Assembly (NCBI GenBank): GCA_016169945.1
Contig: JADLSH010000164.1
Location: 1,612,001-1,676,000, forward strand
Direction of reading: 5' to 3'
DNA from: Trachythela sp. YZ-2020
Taxonomy: Eukaryota; Cnidaria; Anthozoa; Malacalcyonacea; Clavulariidae
Length of the DNA stretch: 64,000 bases
The position numbers and the translations under genes were made by a program. Of this stretch, positions 10,026-20,449 are shown one piece after another. Each line of letters opens with the position of its first letter. Within the stretch, counting starts at the first letter, position 1. The notes under the pieces are model-generated. The model did not search any database. It was not told the origin of the DNA and worked only from the letters and a program-made list of their open reading frames with translations.

Positions 10026-11739
10026 TGATTACTATTTGTGTGTGTGTATAAATAGAGCTATTAATAAAACATATTTTATATAAAAATCATGGCACAGCTT
10101 AGTTCTGGTGATGTTGATTCTGCTCAATTACGTACATGCGTTAAAAGAGATTGTGACAAAAAGTATCGAGTTCGATATACGTTTTTTTCAATCTTATTTC
10201 CCGAATGACGACAAAACCAGTTTAACTTTTTATAAGCAATAAAGATTTGCCTTTTACTTTGGAAAAAATTCCTTAAAATAAAATAAAGAAGAAAATTGCA
10301 GTATAATACGTTATTTTACAATGAAATTTGAACAACGTTTTTATATTTGTTTTCCGATATATATGTATATTTTCAAGACAAGCCGGAGTTTATATAAAAT
10401 AATTCATCGTGTATTTTTAGTGAAAGAAAATTTTTTTAAGGTTGGCTGGCATACTAAGTTTAGACAATGCACAAGCATGTGCTTAAACCTGTTATGTTAT
10501 AGTAAAACAAACATTGTATGTTTAATGGGTATAATAATTCAAGCATATGGCAAAGTTTGTTTCAAGAAAAAATTGATGTAAAATATCATAACACGATTTA
10601 TGAAATATCTCAATATTTAAAATGGTAATTCTTACAAGTAAATATTATGGTTAATGGAAGATACTAAACGCACTAGACTTAAAGTTAGACTGGACTAGTC
10701 TGTCTTTGTAAAGCCTACCTGCTCAGGCAGATTAATGCTTGGCTCTACTATGGCTCTACCCACGCTTGACTCGATATGTCCGCGCGAGTTGCGCGCGCGA
10801 TTAAACATGACAGCTATATTAAGTATTCGAATGTGTTTTGGCGTTCAAATCAAACTGAAATTCAATAAATATGAGCTATTGGATTAGTTTAGATTACAAA
10901 AACCATCAGGGAGGAGTAAACTTTTAGGTTTTCGCGTAAAATTGGCCGTTTTATAGTTTAATATATTATATGCAATATGCGGCGCCCTTTGAACTTTGAT
11001 ATATAAAGCTCGCTATTGCGCGTTTATGCCCGAATAATTCAACACCGATTTGTGATTCCTCTTTAGTTTCCCACAGAAAAAAAACATTTGAAATACAAAT
11101 AAATACCCAGCATATGGTTGATTCAAACTTTTGTTGGGTGATGATGTTTAAGTGTGACATATTTCTCTTAAACTCTTAAGGGAGCAATTAATGTTGTTGT
11201 TGAAATATAATATCCTATAAAGACTGCATTCCTGTCGAATATTTTGCTCAATATATAAATGAACAACAGTAATATTTGCACATTTCTTGTTCGCATTGAT
11301 CTGTACTTATCATGCATGTTTTACTTATCTTGTCTCTGTTCCAAGCATATTATCTGAATGCACTTGCAAATGGTTTATTTGTCATTGCATAGTTGTATTT
11401 CATATTTTGTTTCACGGCAGGGGCCTATGATGATAATGGCGTGCGCGAATTCATCACGCGAAAAACACGTTGGACTTGTCGACGCATAAGACAACGTTAA
11501 TGTGGGTCGTTAATACGTAGATTTTGCCTAGAATACAGCCAACTTTGGTCCTACAATTAGACTTGTAAACATTTTAATCTGGAACGATCGTTTTAGTGCA
11601 AATTATATTGACATTGTGCGAGACATTGTTGTATTCACAGCAATATTTTCATACCAATGGCATAATCTTCAAGTTTCTAATTACAACATTGTAGTATAAG
11701 AGCAAAAGGTTCCGTGATAATAATGAGTAAGGGACATCA
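10026..11739. other. No gene recognised
   Basis: AT-rich DNA with a short (TG)n run near 10,035 and a CpG-rich patch near 10,775-10,800. No coding or RNA feature could be supported on either strand. Confidence 0.45.
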
Positions 11740-12302
11740 TTTGCCGGAATTTTAATCTACTTAAAAATGACCCTGCAACGTCTTCCATTTTCTCCGAGAC
11801 CCCACTAGTCTCTTTTCGACACAGTAAAAACATCCGGGAAACCCTAGTGCACAGCTCACTGCGACAGGATTCTGTGTCACCAGCTGGCACTGTTTCCTGT
11901 GGTCGTGCTAAGTGCTACACTTGTAAGCATTTAAACCCCACCACCTGTATTTCGGCTCCTAAATCTCAGTTTGTCATCAAGCACAGTTTCACGTGCATCT
12001 CCTCCAACCTCGTTTACTGCATCTCTTGCAGCAAATGTGGCTTGCTCTACATCGGAGAGACTGGAAGACGTTTAGGCGATAGGTTTGCTGAGCACTTGCG
12101 TGATGTTAAGAACAATGTGCACAACAAACCTGTTGCTAGGCACTTCAACAGTGCCAACCACTCCTTTTCTGATATGAAAATATGCGCCATTCATCCCATT
12201 ATTGGTGCTAATGATACCCGTCGGAAGCAAGAAAATCGTCTCATTTTTAAACTTGGCACCATTCAGCCTGATGGTATCAATGAGCGCCTCTCCTTCATCT
12301 AG
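11740..12302 (+). CDS. Penelope-like element GIY-YIG endonuclease (5' truncated)
   Basis: The protein has a Cys-rich linker (CGRAKCYTCKHL), then the GIY-YIG core with VYCISCSKCGLLYIGETGR, the catalytic-type Arg in RLGDRF, EHL, and the later HF/Asn-rich helices ending in LIFKLGTIQPDGINERL. This is the C-terminal endonuclease of Penelope-like retroelements, which nicks target DNA for primed reverse transcription. The frame is open upstream of the first usable start to at least about 11,740, so the reverse transcriptase has been lost by 5' truncation. Downstream lie a hairpin and a hammerhead motif, the usual 3' neighbourhood of these elements. The surviving domain has no internal stop. Confidence 0.85.
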
Positions 12303-12406
12303 CTCATTCTTTTCTCTTAAATACTTCTTATATACTTTCCTCTATATCCCCTCTTCCCTTCCCTTGTACGACATTTATAGCGCTTTGATAAGTGTAACGC
12401 CTGTGC

Positions 12407-12442
12407 GCAGGCCTTCGACCCTATAATCGGGCCGAAGCCTGC
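12407..12442 (+). other. Imperfect hairpin in Penelope 3' region
   Basis: GCAGGCCTTCGACCC (12,407-12,421) pairs with GGGCCGAAGCCTGC (12,429-12,442) apart from single-base interruptions, leaving a 7-base loop. It lies between the GIY-YIG stop and the hammerhead motif and probably belongs to the element's 3' structure. Confidence 0.65.
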
Positions 12443-12586
12443 ACGCAGTCTATATCTTTACATATTAATTCTATTTTGTTATGATTGTTATGACTACTTT
12501 ATTTTCATTGGTTAATATTTTGTTCACGTGACAGCTTTTATAGCGTTGCTATAAAAGCTGATGTAATGTGTTTATCTGTCTACTAA

Positions 12587-12624
12587 TTTCTCCTGACGAA
12601 GGGCTTTAGCTCGAAACGTCGAGA
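12587..12624 (+). ncRNA. Type I hammerhead ribozyme motif of the Penelope-like element
   Basis: The conserved core is present in order: CTGACGA (12,593-12,599; consensus CUGANGA), stem II GGGCT/AGCTC with a two-base loop, GAAA (12,613-12,616), the self-complementary ACGT as a minimal stem III, and the expected cleavage C at 12,620 (GUC). TCTC before the core pairs with GAGA after the cleavage site (12,621-12,624) as stem I. Penelope-like elements are known to carry hammerhead ribozymes in their terminal repeats, often with very short stem III that favours dimer activity. The location 290 bp after the GIY-YIG stop fits this. Confidence 0.75.
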
Positions 12625-12689
12625 TTTTGTTTATATCTCAATAGGCACACGCGAAACAACCCTCATTTAATACTTAATACTTTAATACT

Positions 12690-13517
12690 TTAATAACAAT
12701 TTACCATAACTTACAAAAAAAATAATAATAATACAAGCAAGTATGGAAGGATAGCAATAGGAGGAAACCAAATTCCCATTATTATAACTGCTCACCCAAA
12801 TAATAAATATAAATACAACACATAAAAAATTACACAAATATTACAAAGGACTAACATATATAGCTGAAAAAAGGATATCAGCTAAATGTCTAAATAAGCC
12901 TTAAGAGTTTTTTTGAAGCCGGCCAAACTCGATGAGTTCACAACATGAGAAGGGAGAGCATTCCAGTCTTCAACATATCGATTAAAAAAGGAAAATTTAA
13001 AGTAATTAGTATGAAATGCCTTCGGCCTCAATTTATAGCTATGACTAGCTCTAGTTCTTGTTGGTCCAACTAAATCCACATACTTTTTTGGATCAATGTC
13101 ACAATACCCAAAAAGTATTTTGTAAAGTGTGACTAGACACAGATATTTTCTTCGATCTTCCAATGTTGACCACCCAAGTTTCTTCAGTCTGTCAACATAT
13201 GATAACGATGAACCACAAATCAGGCGGGTAGCTCTCCTCTGTATTGATTCCAAGGCATAGATATGTTTTTGAAGATAAGGGTTCCAAACTGGACATCCGT
13301 ATTCCAAAATTGGTAGGACAAGGGATTTAAAAGCAACCTCGACACCTGTGTGATTTTTAGTTGTAAAAGTCCTCCTAATCAATCCCAGGACGCGACTAGC
13401 TTTGGCACATATGTTATTAACATGACTGTCCCAAGATAGCGTTTCTTCTAACCAAATACCCAGGTGTTTATGGGACATTGACTTTGGATATAACTTCATT
13501 TTCCAGAAAATAGCCAT
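12690..13517 (-). pseudogene. Non-LTR retrotransposon (CR1/jockey-like) RT C-terminus
   Basis: The 211-residue frame (12,882-13,517) is the region after the RT palm in CR1/jockey/Rex-type LINEs: HLGIWLEETLSWDSHV, ASRVLGLIRRTF, PILEYGCPVWNPYL, ALESIQRRATRL and a terminal RYVEDWNALPSHVVNSSSLAGFKKTL block. The same blocks occur in the longer LINE at 59,172-61,255. The copy is 5' truncated, since the catalytic palm is missing, but this part has no stop. The 3' end (towards 12,660) runs into short TATTAAAG-type tandem repeats, as many such LINEs end in microsatellite tails. Confidence 0.8.
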
Positions 13518-14248
13518 GATGTAACGGATTTGTTCTTTTCCGTGATAATAGTTTTGTACATATCCACGAATGTTTAGTGCGTCGACAAGCCGTGTTTTAA
13601 AACTTTAAGTTAATTTCCATTATCACCGCGTATATCTTGTCACATGGCCAGTTTCCATGGAAACCAAATGGTTGAAAAATATCGGCACTTCATTTCCAAC
13701 ATCTCGCCAAAAAATGAGAGTCATAGTTTACTTTGTTAATTTTTTATTCATTTTTATATATTTTTTCTATTTTCCCACTCCTTACGAAATTGGAGCCAGG
13801 CATTAATGCACCTGAGTGAATGCTACTATTGTCTCAACAAAGGAAGACTCTATCACAGACTTCCATTATTTGCTTGCCAAACCCGTAGGCTACTGCGCCC
13901 AGTATTGTTTATTAATTATTGTCCAAACTACTATGTTTGACTTGTTCATAACTAACAATGGTACTATAGTTAACCAAACTGGCAGATATCTGAGTTAACC
14001 TCATCTGGCAGTATCATTCTTACTAAGATTGCAAGCAGTAAAGACTGGCAAAAAATAGAAAATAAATTAATATTTTAAATTATTTAACGTTCTATCTTTT
14101 CTCAACGTTATTAACGTACTATAATACCACAAATTAGCAAAAAGCGATGACACATTCGTATCCAGAATCAGCGACCGTCGAACACTCAACCGTCCGTTGT
14201 GATACCAAATAATCTTGGTGAATCGAGCATCGCAGAGTTGAAGGACCT
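13518..14248. other. No gene recognised
   Basis: Flank between the LINE fragment and element B. Nothing specific was seen. Confidence 0.4.
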
Positions 14249-15203
14249 TTGCCACTAACTAAACTTTTGCGAGTACAGGTGGCCCATGAGTGCTTACTCT
14301 GTATGAATGCGACAGCACAACCCAACGTTGAAACTATTTCAGCAAACAACACGCCAACAGTTTCCAATCCGCGGCAGATTTTGAGCGACAACCAACTGCC
14401 ACAAATCACACAGATCGTTTCACAGTCGATCGCATAATTTTTCGATACCCAACAAGCCACAACAATTACGGCTCATGTAGATGAACAGACAACAAACCCA
14501 CTACCACCAACATCACTCAAGGCTAGAACAGCTTGGACAATTCCCATTTTTAAGTTCCAGCGAACTCCAGCGAACTCCAGCAACCTTCAACTTCATTGAA
14601 TGCGCCTGTTGCCTCAAACCAGCAACAGATGGGGGATTCACGCCTGAGATTCCACGCAAATATGTTTGTGACATCGAAAGTGATGAGTTTGTTGAGATTG
14701 CTAGATTATTGCCAAAAAATTTAAGCAAGTCAAATGTTGGTTCTGAATATTCCGACAACGTGGGTTTTACAATTTCCTCTACGAGAATCTCGTTAACACC
14801 TCGCAAGCCTCATGTGCTAACTAACATTGAAGAATGGACAACCACTTTCAACACATACATGCTTATAATTGTACAAAAATTCCCGAATCGTGCCTCTGAA
14901 CTATTACAGTATGTGGAAACTATCCGTCTTGTGGCAAAAACGCATGGTGGATTAGGTTGGTGTATCTACGACCATAAATTTCGCTATAAAAGTTGTCGAA
15001 CACTGTTGTGGGCCAACATTGACACGCAATTATGGTTACGTATTTTCGCGGCTAGTTCCACTCAATATTCTCTTTTTTCAAATGAACCCTCAAACAAAGC
15101 TGGGGCAGCGAGGGACGGAATTTGCCACAGCTATAACAGGGGTAGACCTTGCTTATTTCGACCCAATTGCCCCTACACTCACCGATGTAACCGACTTGGC
15201 TGA
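14249..15203 (+). pseudogene. DIRS-B Gag-like protein with CCCH zinc motif
   Basis: The N-terminal frame (14,249-14,437) contains LSDNQLPQITQIVSQS, matching LSDNAFQQIVSAVLQ of element A. After a stop at 14,437 the second frame (14,481-15,203, 240 residues) carries VLTNIEEWTTTFNTYMLI, YDHKFRYKSC and a terminal CHSYNRGRPCLFRPNCPYTH zinc motif (Cys-x8-Cys-x5-Cys-x3-His type). Gag proteins of these elements are expected to package the RNA. A 10 bp direct repeat (AGCGAACTCC) occurs around 14,558-14,580. The stop and frame change make this copy non-functional. Confidence 0.7.
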
Positions 15204-15238
15204 GGGAAAACATCCTTGGCACCAATGTACACAATCCC

Positions 15239-15652
15239 GTGAGGAAAACGATCTTAATGAAGACCACCCCTCAAAATCTGACCGTAGCTCCAACAAGACC
15301 AACAGAAAATAGAACTGTTAATTCTATCTCTAGTATATATAATAACAGTAATTCAATACATTTAGATAATACTATAGTTATGCCAATTCGCGTTGACACG
15401 CTTGAAGATGCTCTCCGTGGGCATCCCGATTTATCATTCGTTTTGAAACTCTGTTCAGACTTGCGTTTCAGTGCTCGCCTCGGTTACGATGGTCCAAATT
15501 TGCAAAAAAAACTTAAATCTGCCATTGACAATCCAACTATTGTTTCGAGTAACTTGGCTAAGGAAGTTGCTCTTGGACACACAGCCGGTCCTTTCACCAA
15601 TCCACCATCAATCAATTATTTTATTGAGAAAGACGATTTTTCATTGCAGTAA
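15239..15652 (+). pseudogene. DIRS-B Gag/RT linker
   Basis: The 137-residue frame ends with a block (LKLCSDLRFSARLGYDGP, then a NPTIVSSNLAKEVALGHTAGPF helix) that precedes the RT fingers in DIRS-like polyproteins. The frame then stops shortly after NYFIEKDDF, and the first RT motifs are missing before the next frame begins at 15,680. A deletion plus frame change in the RT fingers is the simplest reading. Confidence 0.7.
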
Positions 15653-15679
15653 GTTAAAATCGATGACACTATTGCGGTT

Positions 15680-16083
15680 TTGATCCGATTAGGCAGAGGC
15701 ACTTATTTTGCTAAAACTGACATAGAGTCTGCTTTTCGTCAATTCCCTGTTCATCCTGACTACTGGGAGCTATTAGGCATATACTGGAACAATTTCTATT
15801 ATTTTGATAAAGTGTTGCCATTTGGTCTGTGTAGTGCGCCGTATATTTTTAACCAACTTTCAGATGCACTTGAGTGGATTTTAATCAACAAGTGTTGGAC
15901 ACATCTTAGACGATTTTCTAATAATGGTACCACCGGGCCAAACTGGACCGCCTTTTCAAGCCTGCCAAAGTAGCCTTTCTAACATGCTGGTAACATTTAA
16001 CATGCTAGGTGTTCCTATTGCAGAACATAAAACGGAAGGACCCAGCCTTATTATATAATTTTTAGGCATTATCCTTGATTCAC
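15680..16083 (+). pseudogene. DIRS-B reverse transcriptase palm, frameshifted at the catalytic LDD
   Basis: Motif A (FAKTDIESAFRQFPVHP, with the catalytic Asp) and motif B region (VLPFGLCSAPYIFNQLSDALEW) are in one frame. The next motif, HILDDFLIM, is intact but in another frame, because a single-base shift lies near 15,890. The in-frame reading continues as nonsense to 15,973. Both catalytic Asp residues of the LDD are thus preserved in DNA but not in one protein. A further frame interruption (TAA near 16,056) lies before the connection domain. Confidence 0.8.
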
Positions 16084-16088
16084 AAAAA

Positions 16089-16334
16089 ATGGAGGCTCAT
16101 CTTCCAGCCGATAAACTGAGTCGTCTCTTTGCTGATTTAAATTCCTGGCACACAAAAGAGTCTGCTACACTCCAAGAGCTTCAATCACTAATTGGGACAT
16201 TAAATTTTGCATGCAAAGTAATTTCCCCCGGTCGTGCTTTTCTCCAACGTATCATAAACCTTACACAGGGGGTCTCCAAACCACATCACCATATTCGCTT
16301 GACAAACGGTTTTTGTGAAGATGTTAAAATGTGA
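16089..16334 (+). pseudogene. DIRS-B RT-RNase H connection region
   Basis: Carries MEAHLPADKLSRL and LQELQSLIGTLNFACKVISPGRAFLQR, collinear with the connection block of element A (7,275-7,583). It stops at a TGA at 16,332-16,334 before RNase H. Confidence 0.75.
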
Positions 16335-16399
16335 CAAATTTTTCTTAAGGACTGGAATGGGACAAGTCTATTTCTAAACTCTTTTTGGGAGAATTTTAC

Positions 16400-16848
16400 A
16401 ACACTTTCTCTATACCGATGCTTCTGGTACCCTTGGTTTCGGGGGGATTTTCCACAACCCCAGTGGTTTCAGGATAAATGGTTCCCTCACCAAACACTTC
16501 AGACAAAAAACATAAGCATTGATTGGCAAGAGCTCTATGCCATTGTGGTAGCTTCATACATATGGGGAAATTGTGGGCTCAAAAACGGATTGTGTTTTAT
16601 TGCGATAACCAGGCTGTGGTTTCCATAATTAATTCAAAACGTTCCAAAAGCCCTTGCATTATGGATTTGGTGCGTGCTCTAACCTTGCAAACGTTGAAGT
16701 ATAACTTTTATTTCAAAGCCTTGCATGTTCCAGGTCATTATGACATTGCTGATTCTATCTCCCGTTTTCAGCAAACTAGATTTTGGTGGCTAGTACCTCA
16801 TGCAGACCAACATCCTCAACCTCTACCAGAGGATCTTTCTCGTCTTTA
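16400..16848 (+). pseudogene. DIRS-B RNase H domain
   Basis: YTDASGTLGFGGIF (around 16,405-16,450) gives the first catalytic Asp. A frame change follows, and the open frame 16,523-16,848 carries FYCDNQAVVSIINS (third Asp) and ALHVPGHYDIADSISR, the terminal block before the recombinase. The domain order RT, connection, RNase H, recombinase matches DIRS-like elements. Several stops lie between the two halves. Confidence 0.75.
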
Positions 16849-17018
16849 AGGCTGATTTCCATTCAGTGCAAAATGTCGCGCGATCGACTTTTTGCGATCG
16901 TTTTCTTTTGAATTATGAGCCCTTGACTGGAACGGATCCGGTCGAGGGCTCACAATTCAAAAGAATACGATCGCAAAAGGTTGATCGCGCGACATTTTGC
17001 ACTGAATGGAAATCAGCC
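16849..17018. mobile_element. 170 bp palindromic (foldback) insertion
   Basis: Arms of about 80 bp (16,849 to about 16,930, and about 16,940 to 17,018) are reverse complements with roughly five mismatches, with a small GGATCC-centred loop. The ends read AGGCTGATTTCC..GGAAATCAGCCT and are flanked by TTA on both sides, a possible 3 bp target duplication. It lies exactly between the RNase H and recombinase parts of element B. A short foldback MITE is the best reading; the TTA duplication would fit PIF/Harbinger-type integration. Confidence 0.75.
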
Positions 17019-17021
17019 TTT

Positions 17022-17895
17022 AGATGCTGATTTACGTTGTTATCAAATTGCCTTGTTACCTCAAGGTATGATTAAAACTTATAGCTGTGGTGAAAAACAG
17101 TTTAAGAATTTTTACTACCAATTTCATCTATACAAGCATGTGCCTCTCCTGCCAACTACAGAAACTGTTCTTGTTTATTTTGCTGTTTTTCTCGCTAAGA
17201 CAGTAAATTTGGACACCATAAAAGTTTATCTCGCTGCAGTTCACCATATGCATTTGGTTAAAGGCTATGATCTCCCCATCACCAAATTTCAATGTCTACA
17301 TTATATTTTACGGGGTATAAAGCGAGTTAAAGGATTGTCCACAAGGACACGCTTACCAATTACATTAGACCATCTCAAACTTTTTTACCACATATTACAC
17401 TCACAACATTACCAACGCACGATGAAATCATGATTTGGGCAGCTATTTCCATATAATTTTTTTTATTTTTGCAGACTGGTGAAATGACTTGCTCTTTCAA
17501 TTCCTCAACACACCTTTGCCGATCAGATGTAAGTTTTCATAATGAAAAACGGGATAGAGGTATTTTTGCAACTGCGAATTAAAGCTTCAAAGACTGACCC
17601 ATTTCGATCTTCAGCCACGATAACCATTGGCAGCAATTCTAGTATATACTGTCCAGTAAGGGCTCTTCAAACCTACCTCTCACGTCCATCTTCAGGCCAT
17701 TTGCTATTCTACCACAGTCGCATCCCAGAGTTTACCTCATTGGCTTATTCAAATGCTGGGAAGATGGTCTTCCGATTGTTACCTCGTTACGTCAATCAAT
17801 GTCCTTGCAGACGTTTCAAAGCGATTCATTACGGAGTAAGATTTAGACTTGTTGTGTTTCAGTCTATGGGGATCACACACACTATTGGTGTGTGA
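17022..17895 (+). pseudogene. DIRS-B tyrosine recombinase, decayed
   Basis: The N-terminal core-binding region reads LLPQGMIKTYSCGEKQFKNF, VLVYFAVFLA and IKVYLAAVHHMH, with the TRLPITLDHLKLF linker (to 17,433). The catalytic part resumes at 17,542 with LRIKASKTDPFR and CPVRALQTYLSRP. The expected HxxR and final Tyr blocks are not readable after about 17,830. The open frame at 16,981 begins inside the palindrome, so its first ~14 residues are foreign. Inactive. Confidence 0.7.
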
Positions 17896-17979
17896 TTGTG
17901 GAGGCAATTGCTCTAGTATGAGGTCGCAATTTTAGCATAGACCTCACAGTTTCTTTACAGAATTTGGCAACCTGGCTCA

Positions 17980-18330
17980 AAGCCAATTTTATTTACAAAA
18001 ATCACTTTGATTTCTGCATAATTATGAGTATATGTACTGAGCCGGATCAGACTTCTAATAAATATTTCCCTGATCATATATTCCCAGGGTCTAGATCAGA
18101 GTAAATGTCCTGCAGAGCAGACTAGGACCCAGCTCCAAAAGTGAGTATATGTTCTAGCCACCTTTTCAGGATCCAGCTCCAAATCCGCATGGTAAAATTA
18201 TATGTCTTGGGCAGATTAGGACCTAGCTGTAAATCAGTATATGTCCTAATCGACTTTCCTCAAGACCCAGCTTTTCTACTACGAGTATATACCCTGGGAA
18301 CCGCTCAGCACCCAGCTCTTCGCAGACAAA
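17980..18330. repeat. Degenerate ~60 bp tandem repeat
   Basis: The phrases AGGACCCAGCTC(C/T), GTATATGTCCT and GCAGA(C/T)TAGGAC recur at about 58-62 bp spacing through at least five units, each diverged. I see no coding content. Confidence 0.6.
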
Positions 18331-18723
18331 CCAAAATATAGAGCAGTTGTCCCAGACTTCCATAACCCCACAAAATATTGTTTCATTTACTGCGCGCAGT
18401 AAAAATTTGTTTAATATTTCAGCATATATACAGACATATGTTGAGGACATTAACAGTATGAAAAAGCTATAAAAGCTTTTGATTTTTTAATATGGTTTTA
18501 TATTTTTTTGGACAGTGAGAAAAAATGTCTAAATTGATGAAACCGATATGCTGAGAATTTTTTTAGACCTGCCGGACCTACATTACCACACACTAAAATT
18601 TGTGAGATTTTAACACATACTGAGCTATACAAAAACACATGATGTATATTGACAAATGTTCTTTCTTTATAATATATCAACACAGTTATAGCATGTGTGA
18701 TAACATTATGGGAGCTGACCACG

Positions 18724-19147
18724 ATGGTAAGAGTACATTATCACGGTATTATAAACAAATGGAAAGAGGACGATGATGATTATGACGATGTGGTAAAAGA
18801 TTCTGACGATGACAGCGCACTTTTTTTATCTTGTGTCGAAAAAGAAGAAATTGCCGAGATTCCTGATAATCTTTATGATTTGCGAGGATATTTTATGAAC
18901 ATGCTCCAACATCTATATACAAAGCGTTTGCGATGCGTGTCGTTGCAAAATATATGGTGAAATATATGAGAAAATGAATGAATCCATGAAATATGATTGG
19001 AGATTGGCTTTAGCTTTAGCATATAATGATCTAGAACCGTTTATAGAAATGGTTTTTAATTATGATAGTGGTATTGAACGATATCAAGATGAATATCATA
19101 ATACAATGTGTGAAAATAGAAAACGTAAACGTGCTCGAGTAGAATAA
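18724..19147 (+). pseudogene. Unrecognised acidic protein, frameshifted; possible Polinton-region gene
   Basis: From ATG 18,724 the protein has an Asp-rich run (KEDDDDYDDVVKDSDDDS) and then IPDNLYDLRGYFMNMLQ. Near 18,940 the coding signal moves to another frame, continuing KIYGEIYEKMN..WRLALALAYNDLEPFIEM and ending in a basic RKRKRARVE tail at 19,147. No known family was recognised. The AT-rich base use resembles the Polinton-like segment at 23.7-25.5 kb, which suggests, but does not show, a common origin. Confidence 0.4.
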
Positions 19148-19544
19148 AGTATGAAGATAGTATAAATATGAACACATAGGTATAAGTACGTTGTTAGTAT
19201 GGATATATCATTGAACCATATAAGTGAAAAAAAACACAATTAGTTTTTATAGAATTTAAAAATTAAATGGTAAAAAGCAAACGAAATGTTGTAGTAAGTG
19301 TTATCATGAAACAAAAGTTGTACATTTTGAAAAGGAAAGTGATTTTATTGTTTGAGACGGTGGGATATTTTGGAATAAAATCAGCAACCAACCTAGCTAT
19401 AAATATTTGTGTAAATATGTATTTGAAGAGATACAGCGAAAAATTTATGTATGCTTTCATTCTATGAGACGACACATCCTTGTCATCTAATAATTCTCTG
19501 GTATAATTCGTCAAAAACATTTTTGGAATATTGTTCCATGTTTT

Positions 19545-19862
19545 TTACCTACGACGGCTTTCTCGGGTTTTTTTTGTACTTGTTTTTTCAGTTACATATA
19601 ATGTGGGAGGATTTGTAGCGGTGTTGACGGGAAAATCAGGTACGATAATAGGTTGTGGTGGTGGTTGTACGTTCGGATTTTGTACAATAGGAGGGTGAGA
19701 AGGGCGAGGTGTTGTTGGCGGAATAATCGGTGTGTTTAAAAAGGATGGTGGTTCGTCAAACTGATATCCTACTAAAGGTAATGGTGTTTCTGGACGATCA
19801 CCATAATTTGATGATGGTGCTTCAAAGCTTAATAGGAGTGTGCCAAGACCCCATGATACCAT
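19545..19862 (-). CDS. Unrecognised proline-rich protein
   Basis: A 105-residue frame begins MVSWGLGTLLLSF and has a Pro-rich middle (PPTTPRPSHPP, PPPQPIIVP) and a basic C-terminus (KKTRESRRR). No family was recognised. It could be a minor structural protein of the same Polinton-like relic, given the AT-rich setting, but this is only positional inference. It could equally be a chance frame. Confidence 0.35.
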   Translation of the reverse strand: MVSWGLGTLLLSFEAPSSNYGDRPETPLPLVGYQFDEPPSFLNTPIIPPTTPRPSHPPIVQNPNVQPPPQPIIVPDFPVNTATNPPTLYVTEKTSTKKTRESRRR

Positions 19863-20449
19863 CTAGAATGGACCTGCATGTAGGGTGCTGGCTTTCCTAA
19901 AGAAATTAGACTTGGAATGGACGTAATTCGAAGCCATATTCGACGTTTCCGTTTTGTCATACAGAGGAAAATAATTTTGTATACAAAATAGAGCTCGTTA
20001 TTAATGATGAAGAATACTGGAAATATGTGAACATTTTTACATCATTGTAAAGTTTCTGGTAAGGTTTTTGTTTTCTTAGAAAGGTAAAGTTTAGCAAAGA
20101 AATTACAGAGTTCGCCGTGCAATGGCAATCCTGTTGTATTTTGCTCAAGTACACACCAAAACAAAGTCACGGGACGATCATAATGTATTATAAAACTTCA
20201 CATGGACTAATTTGCAATAGTTTATATTATGAAACAGTAGTTTCTAATTTTCTAGTAAAATTTACGGTATATAATTATCACCTGCTATAATAAGTAGTAC
20301 TGTATTCTGTATTGACTAATTGCTCTTGTTGAATAAAAAGCGAAAAACCCTTCAACTGCTTGTTTTCCAGACTTGCAGTCAGGAAATGCTATGCGAATAG
20401 GCTTGGAGTCCATGTTGTATGGCATTACATCTATGTGATCAGAATATTT

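Noticed and set aside
13816..13998. Small plus-strand ORF
   Set aside because: No motif, no homologue in the window, and AT-rich chance length.
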